Shown: positions 1 through 7,946 of the stretch, one piece after another
Numbering within the stretch: the first letter of the stretch is position 1
How the letters are laid out: each line of letters begins with the position of its first letter
DNA from: Desulforamulus hydrothermalis Lam5 = DSM 18033
GTDB taxonomy: Bacteria > Bacillota > Desulfotomaculia > Desulfotomaculales > Desulfotomaculaceae
Length of the DNA: 64,000 nucleotides
NCBI RefSeq assembly: GCF_000315365.1
Contig: NZ_CAOS01000015.1
Location: 78,026 to 142,025 of the forward strand
Reading direction: 5' to 3'
The notes under the pieces: generated by a model
The model's database searches: none
The model's input: the letters and a program-made list of their open reading frames with translations, nothing else
What the model was told of the DNA's origin: nothing
Made by a program: the position numbers and the translations under genes

Positions 1-334
1 TGCCATCAGTAATAATACCCGCCTGGGCGCCGTTTAAAAGAACCGCCTGCCTGCCCATCCCCTGCAGGGTATTTACCATGGCAACACCTGAGATAATTTC
101 CCCGCAGGACATTAACATATCCATTTCCCTGGCCGGCAGATCGCGGTGAATGGACAGCACAAAATTTAATAAGGTATCAGTAGCATATGGCTCTCCCGCC
201 CTGCCAATGGCCGAAACCACTACCACCGGCAGATATCCTTCGTCAGCCGCAGCAATAATCCTGCTGGCTACCAGCTCTCTTAACTCCTGCGTCACCAGGG
301 AGGTTCCGCCAAATTTCTGCACAAGAAAACGCAT
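1..334 (-). CDS. dapG: Aspartate kinase, N-terminal fragment
   Basis: This is the first 111 codons of an aspartate kinase; the rest runs off the left edge. Aspartate kinase phosphorylates aspartate as the first step towards diaminopimelate, lysine, threonine and methionine. The reverse-strand translation begins MRFLVQKFGGTSL, and the KFGGTS nucleotide-binding motif of amino-acid kinases is at residues 7-12. It continues with typical kinase sequence (VVVVSAIGRAG, then MLMSCGE). The ATG is one base after the asd stop codon, so the two are surely co-transcribed. The symbol dapG follows the Bacillus order spoVFA-spoVFB-asd-dapG; the allosteric C-terminal half is not visible, so the isozyme is inferred. 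Confidence 0.9.
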   Translation of the reverse strand, partial: MRFLVQKFGGTSLVTQELRELVASRIIAAADEGYLPVVVVSAIGRAGEPYATDTLLNFVLSIHRDLPAREMDMLMSCGEIISGVAMVNTLQGMGRQAVLLNGAQAGIITDG

Positions 335-335
335 A

Positions 336-1358
336 CTATTTCTTCTCCAGTAAGCAGTCATATTTTAGTAACAGTTCCGCAATCTGCACCGCATTGGTGG
401 CAGCACCTTTACGGATTTGGTCCCCCACCACCCAAAGATTCAAACCGTGGGCAATTGAGTTGTCCTCCCTGATGCGTCCCACAAAAACCTCATCCTGATG
501 AGAGGTGTACAGCGGCATGGGATAAATATTGTCAGCAATATCGTCCTGAACGATAACGCCCGGTGCTTGAGCTAAAATTTCTTTTGCTGCGGCGGCAGTT
601 AATTTGCGTTCAGTTTCAATATTAATTGACTCTGAATGACTGCGATAAACCGGCACTCTGACAGTGGTGGCAGTTATTTGAATGTTGTCATCATGCATAA
701 TTTTTCTGGTTTCTTTTACCATTTTCCATTCTTCTTTGGTATAATCCATATCCTGGAAGACATCAATATGGGGAATTAAGTTAAAAGCAATGGGGTGGGC
801 AAATTTTTTCGGTGGATGCTCCCTGCCCTCCAGCACTGCTTTCACTTGTTCAGTCAACTCTTCAATGCCTTCTTTACCGGCGCCGGACACCGCCTGGTAG
901 GTAGAAACCACCACCCGCTTAATGCCGGCTGCATCGTGCAGGGGTTTCAAAGCAACCACCATTATGATGGTTGAACAATTTGGGTTAGCAATAATCCCCT
1001 TGTGCCATTTTACATCCTCTGGGTTAACTTCGGGCACCACCAGGGGTACCGCAGGGTCCATCCGATAATTGCTGCTGTTATCAATTATAACACAGCCACG
1101 TTCCACAGCCGCCGTACCAAACTCCAAGCTGGCTTTGCCGCCTGCAAACAGCGCAATGTCCATATCGGTAAAGGAATCCGGAGTAGTTTCTTCAACAACA
1201 TATTTCCGGCCCCGGAACTCAATTTCAGTTCCCGCCGAACGGGAAGTAGCGCATAGTCTTAAATTGTTAACGGGAAAATTGCGTTCATCCAATATATTTA
1301 AAATTTCCTGTCCTACCGCTCCGGTTGCACCGACCACAACCACATTGACTTTTTTCAA
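336..1358 (-). CDS. asd: Aspartate-semialdehyde dehydrogenase
   Basis: It reduces aspartyl phosphate to aspartate semialdehyde with NADPH, the branch point to lysine/diaminopimelate/dipicolinate and to threonine/methionine. The 340-residue length is normal. The N-terminal nucleotide-binding loop GATGAVGQ is at residues 10-17, the catalytic cysteine is in NPNCST (Cys128), and the substrate-binding histidine is in YRSHSES (His241). The start is a TTG with an AGGAGG Shine-Dalgarno about 9 bases upstream; no ATG fits as well. It lies between dpaB and dapG in the dapB-dpaA-dpaB-asd-dapG operon. Confidence 0.96.
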   Translation of the reverse strand: MKKVNVVVVGATGAVGQEILNILDERNFPVNNLRLCATSRSAGTEIEFRGRKYVVEETTPDSFTDMDIALFAGGKASLEFGTAAVERGCVIIDNSSNYRMDPAVPLVVPEVNPEDVKWHKGIIANPNCSTIIMVVALKPLHDAAGIKRVVVSTYQAVSGAGKEGIEELTEQVKAVLEGREHPPKKFAHPIAFNLIPHIDVFQDMDYTKEEWKMVKETRKIMHDDNIQITATTVRVPVYRSHSESINIETERKLTAAAAKEILAQAPGVIVQDDIADNIYPMPLYTSHQDEVFVGRIREDNSIAHGLNLWVVGDQIRKGAATNAVQIAELLLKYDCLLEKK

Positions 1359-1408
1359 TCTTCCTTTCCCTCCTAAAAGATATAGAGTTTGATACCCCGC
1401 TCCGGAAG

Positions 1409-2002
1409 TTAAGGCTGCACTAAAATAGGCTGAATTTGTTTCCCTTGCAAGGCCTGTTCGATCGTATCGATAATCAAATCCATGCGGCTTTTCAGGGAAT
1501 TGGGTTTTCCGGTGGGACTATCCTGACCAAATGGTACCATATAAACATTCTTGGTGTTAAGAAGTAAACCAAGATTTTTTGCATTTATACCTAAACCGTC
1601 ATTGGTAGAGATTGCCAGCACCACCGGACGTTGATTTCTCAAATGGGCTTTGGCTGCCATTAAAACCGGTGTATCGGTAATTCCGTTGGCTAATTTAGCC
1701 ATAGTATTGCCGGTACAGGGAGCAATCACCACCACATCCACCAGTTTGTCGGGACCGACCGGTTCAGCGCCGCTGATACTGTTGATCGGCTCTTTACCGG
1801 TAATTTGTTTTAACAGGTCACGCCATTTTTGCACTGTGCCAAAACGGGTGTCCATAGTATCCACTGCATAACTGACGATGGGCAAAACCTCTGCCCCCTG
1901 ATCAACCAGCTCTTGAATTCTCGGCATCACTTCATCTAAAGTACAGTGAGATCCAGTCAGGGCAAAACCAATACGTATGCCTTTTAAACGCATATACCGC
2001 AC
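1409..2002 (-). CDS. dpaB: Dipicolinate synthase subunit B
   Basis: This is the flavoprotein-like subunit of dipicolinate synthase, which makes the calcium-chelated spore-core compound from a dihydrodipicolinate-pathway intermediate in the mother cell. The 197-residue protein has a flavoprotein-family fold signature: IGFALTGSHCTLDEV near the N-terminus and VVIAPCTGNTMAKLANGITDTPV in the middle. It directly follows dpaA, the partner subunit, and precedes asd, as in Bacillus spoVFA-spoVFB-asd. The call rests on this order and on recognition of the family. Confidence 0.93.
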   Translation of the reverse strand: MRYMRLKGIRIGFALTGSHCTLDEVMPRIQELVDQGAEVLPIVSYAVDTMDTRFGTVQKWRDLLKQITGKEPINSISGAEPVGPDKLVDVVVIAPCTGNTMAKLANGITDTPVLMAAKAHLRNQRPVVLAISTNDGLGINAKNLGLLLNTKNVYMVPFGQDSPTGKPNSLKSRMDLIIDTIEQALQGKQIQPILVQP

Positions 2003-2018
2003 CTCCGTAAGCCACTCC

Positions 2019-2918
2019 TTAATGTCCGTTGCGTTCTAACTCCTGTGCCAACAGAGAAGGGATCACCTTTGATAAGATTTGACCGGCAGTTTTCGGGGCC
2101 ACTTTACCAGGCAGGCCCGGGGCCAGTAAAGCTTTAATGCCTAACCTGGCGGCGGCTTCAAAATCGGTGCCGCCCGGTGGGGAGGCAACATCAATAATTA
2201 CTGCGTCCTCCCTGGCCTTGCTTAACAGGCTGTTATTCAGCACCAGAGCCGGTACGGTATTAAAGATAATGTCTGCCCTGGCAATGGCATCCGGCAATTC
2301 CGGGAAAGATAAAGGCTCCATACCCATCTCATACACCCTGGCCCGGTGAGCTGCTGACCTGGCAACCACTGTTACCTTTGCCCCCATGCCTTGCAGCAGC
2401 CTGGCCAGGCTGGCGCCGGTACGACCAAAACCCAGAACAAAGGATTTGCTGTTATGGATGGTAATATCTGTATTCTCCATGGCCATTTGAACAGCGCCCT
2501 CTGCCGAAGGAATAGAGTTAAGTATAGCTACCTCGTCCAGATCCAGAACTGTGATCAGTTTAACATTGCTGCGCTGGACCATGTCTTTCAGCATTGGCCG
2601 GGCAAAACCCACAAACACTGGGGTACGGGGAGGCAGCTTTACCAGTAATGCTTCCGAAAGTACCAGAGGCTTTTCTTGATAAACACAATAAAGGTTGCCT
2701 TTTTCCAAAATACCGGGTACCGGCAGGATTACTGCTTGAACATCCGCCAGTGCTTCATCAATGCTCCCATACAGGCTGACATGCGGAGGATCTTGTTTTA
2801 CCGGCAGGCCAACCACCCTCACATGCGCACCAAGGCGAGATAAGGTGGAAACCAGTACAATTTCCCTGGCGTCACCACCCAGGACGGCCACCTTGACCCC
2901 CTTCAAGTCGGGCTGCAT
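2019..2918 (-). CDS. dpaA: Dipicolinate synthase subunit A
   Basis: This is the dehydrogenase-like subunit of dipicolinate synthase. The 299-residue protein starts MQPDLKGVKVAVLGG and has a second nucleotide-binding loop GFGRTG at about residues 163-168, typical of SpoVFA. The start is the ATG at 2916-2918 with a GAGGAGG ribosome site six bases upstream; a longer ORF with seven extra residues (from 2939) has no such site. There is a 109-base gap to dapB holding a short hairpin and a possible sigma-K-type promoter, consistent with sporulation-specific expression of dpaAB in addition to readthrough from dapB. Confidence 0.94.
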   Translation of the reverse strand: MQPDLKGVKVAVLGGDAREIVLVSTLSRLGAHVRVVGLPVKQDPPHVSLYGSIDEALADVQAVILPVPGILEKGNLYCVYQEKPLVLSEALLVKLPPRTPVFVGFARPMLKDMVQRSNVKLITVLDLDEVAILNSIPSAEGAVQMAMENTDITIHNSKSFVLGFGRTGASLARLLQGMGAKVTVVARSAAHRARVYEMGMEPLSFPELPDAIARADIIFNTVPALVLNNSLLSKAREDAVIIDVASPPGGTDFEAAARLGIKALLAPGLPGKVAPKTAGQILSKVIPSLLAQELERNGH

Positions 2919-2952
2919 GATATCCCTCCTCTCAACCATCTATGACACACTA

Positions 2953-2980
2953 CATGATATGAGTGTCCTGAGGGGGTGGT
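2953..2980 (-). promoter_or_regulatory. Possible sigma-K-type promoter upstream of dpaA
   Basis: On the minus strand there is an AC dinucleotide (2980-2979), 17 bases, then CATATCATG (2961-2953). The sigma-K consensus as I know it is roughly AC - about 16 - CATANNNTA, so the -10 matches eight of nine positions. It lies 35 bases before the dpaA start. Bacillus spoVF is sigma-K dependent. Short motifs like this occur by chance, hence low confidence. Confidence 0.3.
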
Positions 2981-3027
2981 GCTTGTACCTGCGGTCTTAA
3001 GGCAGGTGCGGTAATATCCATATTTAG

Positions 3028-3825
3028 TTATTCAAATAAAAGATTTTCCAGTCCATAAACCAGATGATCCAGGTTCATAACCCTGCGAATGGCCAGAATA
3101 AGCCCGGGCATAAAGGACTCTCTGGAGATGGAGTCATGACGAATGCTGAGTGTCTGGCCAAGGCCGCCAAAAATCACTTCCTGGTGGGCAACAAGCCCCG
3201 GCAGTCTTATACTGTGAATACGCATGCCGTCAAAGTTGCCTCCCCTGACCCCGGCAATTTTTTCAAACTCACTGGGCATGCCCTGGGATATTTGTCCCCT
3301 GACAGCAGCAACGGATTCAGCCGTTTTTACTGCCGTACCTGATGGAGCGTCCATCTTTTGATCATGGTGCAGCTCAATAATTTCCACATGAGGGAAAAAC
3401 TTGGCCGCCTCGGTGGCAAACTTTATCATTAACAGAGCACCAATGGCAAAATTTGGTGCAATCAATCCCCCCAGGCGCCGTTGGGCAGCTAATTGTCTAA
3501 ATTCTTCAATTTCCGCGGTATTCATACCGGTAGTGCCAATTACCGGTCGTACACCGGCATTAATGGCTGTTTTAATGTGTCTTTGCACCACACCGGGACG
3601 TGTAAAATCAACCAGGACATCAGGCTTTACATCCCGCAGTACTTGTTCAAGATCGCCGGCAACCACAATATTTATGTCCGGTTGGCCGATAAATGTACCG
3701 ATGCTGTGGCCAATTTCTTTACTGTCCACCGCCCCTACCAGTTGCATTCCTTCAGCCTTCACAATGGCCTTGCAGGATTCCAGCCCCATTTTACCGAGAG
3801 CCCCTGCCACAACTGCTTTAATCAT
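3028..3825 (-). CDS. dapB: 4-hydroxy-tetrahydrodipicolinate reductase
   Basis: It reduces the DapA product to tetrahydrodipicolinate with NAD(P)H in the diaminopimelate/lysine pathway. The 265 residues are the usual length. The nucleotide-binding loop GALGKMG is at residues 8-14, and the catalytic stretch ELHHDQKMDAPSGTA (His153, His154, Lys157, SGT 162-164) is intact. It is the first gene of the dapB-dpaA-dpaB-asd-dapG operon and has its own sigma-A-like promoter. Placing dapB directly before the dipicolinate synthase genes joins supply and consumption of the shared pathway. Confidence 0.97.
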   Translation of the reverse strand: MIKAVVAGALGKMGLESCKAIVKAEGMQLVGAVDSKEIGHSIGTFIGQPDINIVVAGDLEQVLRDVKPDVLVDFTRPGVVQRHIKTAINAGVRPVIGTTGMNTAEIEEFRQLAAQRRLGGLIAPNFAIGALLMIKFATEAAKFFPHVEIIELHHDQKMDAPSGTAVKTAESVAAVRGQISQGMPSEFEKIAGVRGGNFDGMRIHSIRLPGLVAHQEVIFGGLGQTLSIRHDSISRESFMPGLILAIRRVMNLDHLVYGLENLLFE

Positions 3826-3880
3826 AAAAACACCGCCTTTTCATAAGTACATGAGATTTTTTGCTTAATTATTGCATTTT

Positions 3881-3910
3881 ATTATCTATTACCACATTTA
3901 TGCTTGTCAA
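3881..3910 (-). promoter_or_regulatory. Sigma-A-type promoter of the dapB operon
   Basis: On the minus strand TTGACA (3910-3905) is followed after 18 bases by GATAAT (3886-3881). This is a perfect -35 and a five-of-six -10. It lies just beyond the YlmC/YmxH terminator and about 55 bases before the dapB start. Confidence 0.75.
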
Positions 3911-3917
3911 GTTCAAA

Positions 3918-3939
3918 CAAAAAAACCCCATAGCGGGGC
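3918..3939 (-). terminator. Rho-independent terminator after the YlmC/YmxH gene
   Basis: On the minus strand a short CCCC-GCTAT-GGGG hairpin is followed by seven T residues. It lies 35 bases past the stop of the YlmC/YmxH gene and just before the dapB promoter. Confidence 0.65.
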
Positions 3940-3973
3940 ACTGCAAGTGGTTTTATAAAATTCTACCGGGCTT

Positions 3974-4243
3974 TTAATACTTGTACCTGGAGAAAAATTG
4001 ATTGCCATAATTCAGTTCTACTATGATTATTTCCTCGCCAATCTTGCGGATACTTTCCCAGGGAATAACCATTTGTGGTTTATCCGTCCACATATTAATT
4101 AAGTTGGTTTTTTTGGGTAAAATAATGGAACAAATGGCTCCCGACTCAATATCAATGGTTACATCAGATTCACCGATAATCCCCAACCGTGCTCCATTAT
4201 GAATATTTACTATTTCTTTTCCAATTAACTCACCTAAACGCAC
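3974..4243 (-). CDS. YlmC/YmxH family sporulation protein (PRC-barrel)
   Basis: A small PRC-barrel protein, about 89 residues from the GTG start. Its VRLGELIGKEIVNIHNGARLG opening and PWESIRKIG motif are those of the YlmC/YmxH family, found in spore-forming Firmicutes but without a settled biochemical role. An ATG 39 bases further upstream gives a 102-residue form that overlaps the preceding gene. I prefer the GTG because an AAGGGG ribosome-binding stretch sits ten bases before it and the length then fits the family. In Bacillus, ymxH follows the M16 peptidase gene ymxG; here a small membrane-protein gene lies between them. Confidence 0.8.
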   Translation of the reverse strand: MRLGELIGKEIVNIHNGARLGIIGESDVTIDIESGAICSIILPKKTNLINMWTDKPQMVIPWESIRKIGEEIIIVELNYGNQFFSRYKY

Positions 4244-4257
4244 CGCTGCCACACCCC

Positions 4258-4605
4258 TTATCTGAACTTTAACCTTTGCCACCCTTTTTTCAGACGGCTG
4301 AAAAACGGACTGATGATGGCCAGGATAAAGGATACCGCTGCCATTGGCTCCAAACTGACCGCCGCAATATTAACCCTGGCCGGCACATCAATTTCCAAGA
4401 AAGTTTTTAACATGACCAAGGATAAATAAATACCGCCGGCAGTGCCCACCAGGCCCGCCAGTGACTCAGACAAAGGTGAGGCCTTGCTCTCTCCGATGAC
4501 ATCCCATTCTTTACGATAACGGCTCATTCTCATACGTTCCCGCAGGGATAAAACCACCAACACAGCAGCCAGCAGACCCACTGCCATACTCTCTGCCAAA
4601 TTCAT
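4258..4605 (-). CDS. Small membrane protein of unknown function
   Basis: A 115-residue protein that I do not recognise. It has an N-terminal hydrophobic segment (AVGLLAAVLVVLSL), a basic stretch (RERMRMSRYRKEW), a glycine-rich hydrophobic segment, and a third hydrophobic segment near the C-terminus (AAVSFILAIISPFF) followed by a basic tail. Two or three membrane spans are likely. The start chosen is the ATG at 4603-4605, preceded by GGGAGG; the open frame extends 22 codons further without a comparable site. It sits between the M16 peptidase and YlmC/YmxH genes, so a link to sporulation or envelope function is possible but unproven. Confidence 0.6.
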   Translation of the reverse strand: MNLAESMAVGLLAAVLVVLSLRERMRMSRYRKEWDVIGESKASPLSESLAGLVGTAGGIYLSLVMLKTFLEIDVPARVNIAAVSLEPMAAVSFILAIISPFFSRLKKGWQRLKFR

Positions 4606-4660
4606 CCACCTCCCTGCTACATCATATGAAGGTGGTGGACAAATATGCCTAAAAGAAAGT

Positions 4661-4676
4661 CCCCTGGTCACAGGGG
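4661..4676 (-). terminator. Hairpin after the M16 peptidase gene
   Basis: CCCCTG and CAGGGG form a perfect six-base stem with a TGAC loop, seven bases past the peptidase stop. The minus-strand tail ACTTTCTTTT is an interrupted T-run, so termination is probably partial. Confidence 0.5.
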
Positions 4677-4682
4677 AAAAAA

Positions 4683-5951
4683 TTAATCTTTTAAGGTATC
4701 CAGAACGTTTTTCAAATCACCGCAATCCTGCCAGGGCCCTATAGCCGCCATGGCAAAACACTCCGGTTGGAACAGCCGGGCAGCCGCCCGCTGGGTATCT
4801 TCTACAGTAACCCGGTTTAGTTTAGCTACAATTTCTTCCGGGCTATATACTTTACCTAAATAGAGTTCAGATTTACCAAGCCGGCTCATATGTGTATTGA
4901 CACTTTCCAGTGACAATAATAAATTGCCTTTCAACTGATCCTTGGCTCTTTGCAATTCTTCCCTGGTTACACCGTTCTTTTTAATGTCTTTGATTTCTTT
5001 AAAGATCAGTTCCATGGCTTGATTAACATTTTGCCTGCTAAGTCCTGCATAAACACCAAAAATACCGGTGTCGTAGTAAGAGCTGTGGTAGGAATAAACC
5101 GTATAAACCAGTCCCCGCTGTTCTCTGATCTCTTGAAACAACCGGGAAGACAGCCCGCCGCCCAGCACGGTATTAATAACCTGGACAGTATAAACAAGGT
5201 CGCTGTCTAAACTGACGCCCGGCGCCCCGATGACCATATGTACTTGCTCGGTTTCTTTATTGCGGCAGTTTACCTGGGAGGTATGACGGGGCTTTGCCAG
5301 CTGCCTGTCAATTACACTACCCTCTAAACTGCCAAACAAGGGTGATAGCTTTTCGACCACCTGTTGATGAGCAATATTGCCGGCTACCGAAATGACCATG
5401 CGATTAGGCTTATAGTGATCTTTCATAAAGGAGCGCAAATCCCGGTAGTTTAAAGACGATACGGTTTCAGAGGAACCAATAATTGGTCTGCCCAAAGAGT
5501 GACCGGACCAGATGGTTTTTGCAAACATGTCATGCACCAGTTCATCCGGGGCGTCTTCGTACATCTTAATTTCTTCCAGGATGACGTTTTTTTCCCGCTC
5601 CACATCCTGTTCAGATATCTTGGAATGGAACAACATATCGGTCAGGATGTCTACCGCCAGGTCAAAATGTTCATCCAACACTTTGGCATAGTAACAGGTG
5701 TATTCTTTGGTGGTAAAGGCGTTTAATTGCCCCCCCACGGCATCCAGCTCTTCAGCAATCTGCTTGGCTGTGCGATGTTTGGTTCCTTTAAACAGCATGT
5801 GCTCAATATAGTGAGAGATGCCGGCCTGGTCATTACTTTCATCACGGGAACCCACATCCACCCAAATACCGATGGCAACAGAGCGGACATGCGGTACCTG
5901 TTGAGTCAAAATTCTTACTCCGTTTGCTAGTACTTCTTTTTGGTAAAACAT
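4683..5951 (-). CDS. M16 family zinc peptidase (YmxG/MlpA-like)
   Basis: A 422-residue processing-peptidase-like zinc metalloprotease. The inverted zinc motif HYIEH is at residues 47-51, and the downstream glutamate ligand lies in VILEEIKMYED (around residue 126). The second half carries the usual substrate-binding R/Y region (SRLFQEIREQRGLVYTV). The start is the ATG at 5949-5951 with GGAGG eight bases before it; the 14-residue longer ORF lacks a ribosome site. The Bacillus homologue ymxG (mlpA) sits in the same neighbourhood next to ylxY and pnp. The physiological substrate is unknown. Confidence 0.92.
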   Translation of the reverse strand: MFYQKEVLANGVRILTQQVPHVRSVAIGIWVDVGSRDESNDQAGISHYIEHMLFKGTKHRTAKQIAEELDAVGGQLNAFTTKEYTCYYAKVLDEHFDLAVDILTDMLFHSKISEQDVEREKNVILEEIKMYEDAPDELVHDMFAKTIWSGHSLGRPIIGSSETVSSLNYRDLRSFMKDHYKPNRMVISVAGNIAHQQVVEKLSPLFGSLEGSVIDRQLAKPRHTSQVNCRNKETEQVHMVIGAPGVSLDSDLVYTVQVINTVLGGGLSSRLFQEIREQRGLVYTVYSYHSSYYDTGIFGVYAGLSRQNVNQAMELIFKEIKDIKKNGVTREELQRAKDQLKGNLLLSLESVNTHMSRLGKSELYLGKVYSPEEIVAKLNRVTVEDTQRAAARLFQPECFAMAAIGPWQDCGDLKNVLDTLKD

Positions 5952-6101
5952 TACAACACCTCCTGGCAGCACAATAAACCTATCTTTCGCCAATTATATA
6001 CAAAATCCTTTTCCTTTGGCAAGTGTTCAGAAAACCGGCAATAAATATTGAGATCAGGCCATAACGATAATCATTGTAAGTATGCCCTTCCCTTGAATAT
6101 A

Positions 6102-6839
6102 TTAATTACCTGTTATCTCATTTTGGTCCGGCAAGTCAGCGATTAATTCGCCTACCGTGACAAATTGATACCCCTCTTTTTTCAACAGTTTGATAATTTC
6201 CGGCAGCGCTTTAACAGTAGGGGCTGTTGGATGCATCAAGACAATTGCGCCGTTATGAGCTTTTTCTACCACCCGCCTTACCATCACGTGCGGTGCCGGC
6301 CGTTGCCAGTCGATGGTGTCAATGCTCCATAAAATAAAGGTATAACCCTGTTCCTCAGCAGCTTTTAATACCGCCGGACCTCTTTCCCCGTAAGGCGGCG
6401 CATATAAGCGGGGACGCTTATGAATGGTATCATAAATCAACTTTTCGGCTCTTTGCATATCTTGCAGATTGCCGGCCTTGGAAAGCCTGTCAGGATGGGG
6501 ATGGCTATAGCCGTGAGAACCTATTTCATGTCCGGCTGCATCAATTTTTTGCAACAAATCAGGAAAATCTCTTACCCAGGTGCCACCTACAAAAAAAGTA
6601 ATTTTAACCTGGTGATCCGCCAGCACTTCCAGCATTCTGGGTATATATTCTTCTCCCCAAAACACATTACAGGTCAAGGCAATCTTTTTTTCCCGATCAC
6701 TGCCCCGGTAAACCGGAGCAATGGTTCTTTCATATTTTTCCCGGCTGGCTAAAATGCCTAAACCCACCAAAAACATAATAATGAGCAGCCACAAGAAAAC
6801 TTTATAAACAGGGCCCCGGCGTATATAAAATATCCGCAT
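6102..6839 (-). CDS. YlxY-like polysaccharide deacetylase homologue, active site degenerate
   Basis: A 245-residue membrane-anchored NodB-fold protein. One membrane span is at about residues 13-31, followed by the NodB domain. Motif 2 (SHGYSHP, His109 and His113) and motif 3 (APPYGERGP) are present. Motif 1, normally TFDDG with the catalytic and a metal-binding aspartate, reads TCNVFWGEE (residues 56-64), so both aspartates are gone. It may bind glycan or have lost deacetylase activity. The position between a SleB-type gene and the M16 peptidase matches Bacillus ylxY between pnp and ymxG. The ATG start has a GGGGGGAAG ribosome site. Confidence 0.85.
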   Translation of the reverse strand: MRIFYIRRGPVYKVFLWLLIIMFLVGLGILASREKYERTIAPVYRGSDREKKIALTCNVFWGEEYIPRMLEVLADHQVKITFFVGGTWVRDFPDLLQKIDAAGHEIGSHGYSHPHPDRLSKAGNLQDMQRAEKLIYDTIHKRPRLYAPPYGERGPAVLKAAEEQGYTFILWSIDTIDWQRPAPHVMVRRVVEKAHNGAIVLMHPTAPTVKALPEIIKLLKKEGYQFVTVGELIADLPDQNEITGN

Positions 6840-6935
6840 ATCTTCCCCCCCAAAAAAGCACTCTTTTCAATCTCTATGCTGGCGGGGAGAAGATTATATC
6901 TTATTTACAACAGCCTGCTTGTCCCCAAAATATAA

Positions 6936-6960
6936 CCCCCTTGCACCTGTTGCAAGGGGG
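6936..6960 (-). terminator. Strong terminator after the SleB-type gene
   Basis: CCCCCTTGCA and TGCAAGGGGG form a perfect ten-base stem with a five-base loop. On the minus strand it is followed by TTATATTTT. It separates the SleB-type gene from the YlxY-like gene. Confidence 0.8.
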
Positions 6961-7038
6961 CTGGTTGAAAGCACAAGGTCTTGTTCGCCGCAAATAAATT
7001 TTTTGTTCAACGGTTCGGGCTGTTGGTTCGTCAACCGT

Positions 7039-7755
7039 TTAGTAAGCAAACACATGGTTGCCTATTTTATTAACTATTGGACGGCTCCACACCCACCGGC
7101 TGGTGGCGGTTTGCGGATTCCAATAGTAAAGCGCTCCGCCGGTAGGATCCCACCCTTTGATAGCAGCATTTACTGCCCGGAAAGCAGATTCATTGGGTGT
7201 TAAATAAAATTGCCGGTCGTGTACCGCTGTAAAGGCCCAGGGCTGAAAAATAACGTCCTGCACGGTACGGCCAAAAAGTCCGGATTGCAGGCGGTTTAAT
7301 ACCACCGCCGCCACCGCCACCTGCCCTTCAAAGGATTCTCCTCTGGCTTCGCCGTGCACAACTCGCGCCAGGTCATAAATATCCTGACGGGAAAACTGCA
7401 GGCCGCTGCGTGATGCTGCAGCTGCCGTCCTGGGCCGTTGTGCTTGATTACCGCTGACCTGAGCAATGATGGCCGAGGCGGTCTTTTTTCCCACCACTCC
7501 GTCTGTTTTTAAGCCGTTGCGCCACTGAAAATTTTTTACTGCGTTAAAGGTCTGCCAGCCGAACTTACCGTCTAAATCGCCAACCGGATAACCCAGGTAA
7601 TCAAGGTTTTTTTGCAGCTGCCAAACATCATAGCCGGACATGCCTAACTTTAATGTTCTGTCACCTAAATAGGCAGCGGCATCATTAACAGGCATAACAA
7701 AAAAGCACACTGCGCACAACAATGCTATAATTCTTGTTAAGTTATTTACACTCAT
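7039..7755 (-). CDS. sleB: SleB-type spore cortex-lytic / cell wall hydrolase
   Basis: A secreted 238-residue protein with a signal peptide (residues 1-28, ending NDAAA), a peptidoglycan-binding domain of the PG_binding_1 type (about residues 33-98), a short linker, and a SleB hydrolase domain (about 120-238). The catalytic glutamate region reads VVHGEARGE (Glu136), and the end shows the typical ALYYWNP...IGNHVFAY. Such enzymes are lytic transglycosylases acting on spore cortex during germination. The ATG at 7753-7755 is preceded by AAAGGAG; the upstream 14 codons are not needed. Several Firmicutes carry paralogues (SleB, CwlJ, YkvT); the symbol follows domain order only. Confidence 0.85.
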   Translation of the reverse strand: MSVNNLTRIIALLCAVCFFVMPVNDAAAYLGDRTLKLGMSGYDVWQLQKNLDYLGYPVGDLDGKFGWQTFNAVKNFQWRNGLKTDGVVGKKTASAIIAQVSGNQAQRPRTAAAASRSGLQFSRQDIYDLARVVHGEARGESFEGQVAVAAVVLNRLQSGLFGRTVQDVIFQPWAFTAVHDRQFYLTPNESAFRAVNAAIKGWDPTGGALYYWNPQTATSRWVWSRPIVNKIGNHVFAY

Positions 7756-7900
7756 TGCTGTCACTCCTTTTAAAGCAAAGCTTATAAAATAATACAACGT
7801 TATTTTACCTATTCTTTAGGAGTAATGGCAAAGAGTGTATCAGCTGTTATATCAAGATAACCGCATGTCATGTCCACATAAAAAAACATAGCCGATAAAC

Positions 7901-7926
7901 TGAAGTTAAATCAAAGGATAACTTCA
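7901..7926 (-). terminator. Weak hairpin after pnp
   Basis: TGAAGTTA and TAACTTCA form an eight-base stem 21 bases past the pnp stop. The T-run lies some distance further on (TTTTTTT in the 7880s), so termination here is uncertain. Confidence 0.35.
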
Positions 7927-7946
7927 ATTTACCGACCTATGAGAGA

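Noticed and set aside
3826..3917. Lysine riboswitch before dapB
   Set aside because: The leader is only about 50 bases from the predicted start point, far too short for the ~170-base lysine riboswitch.
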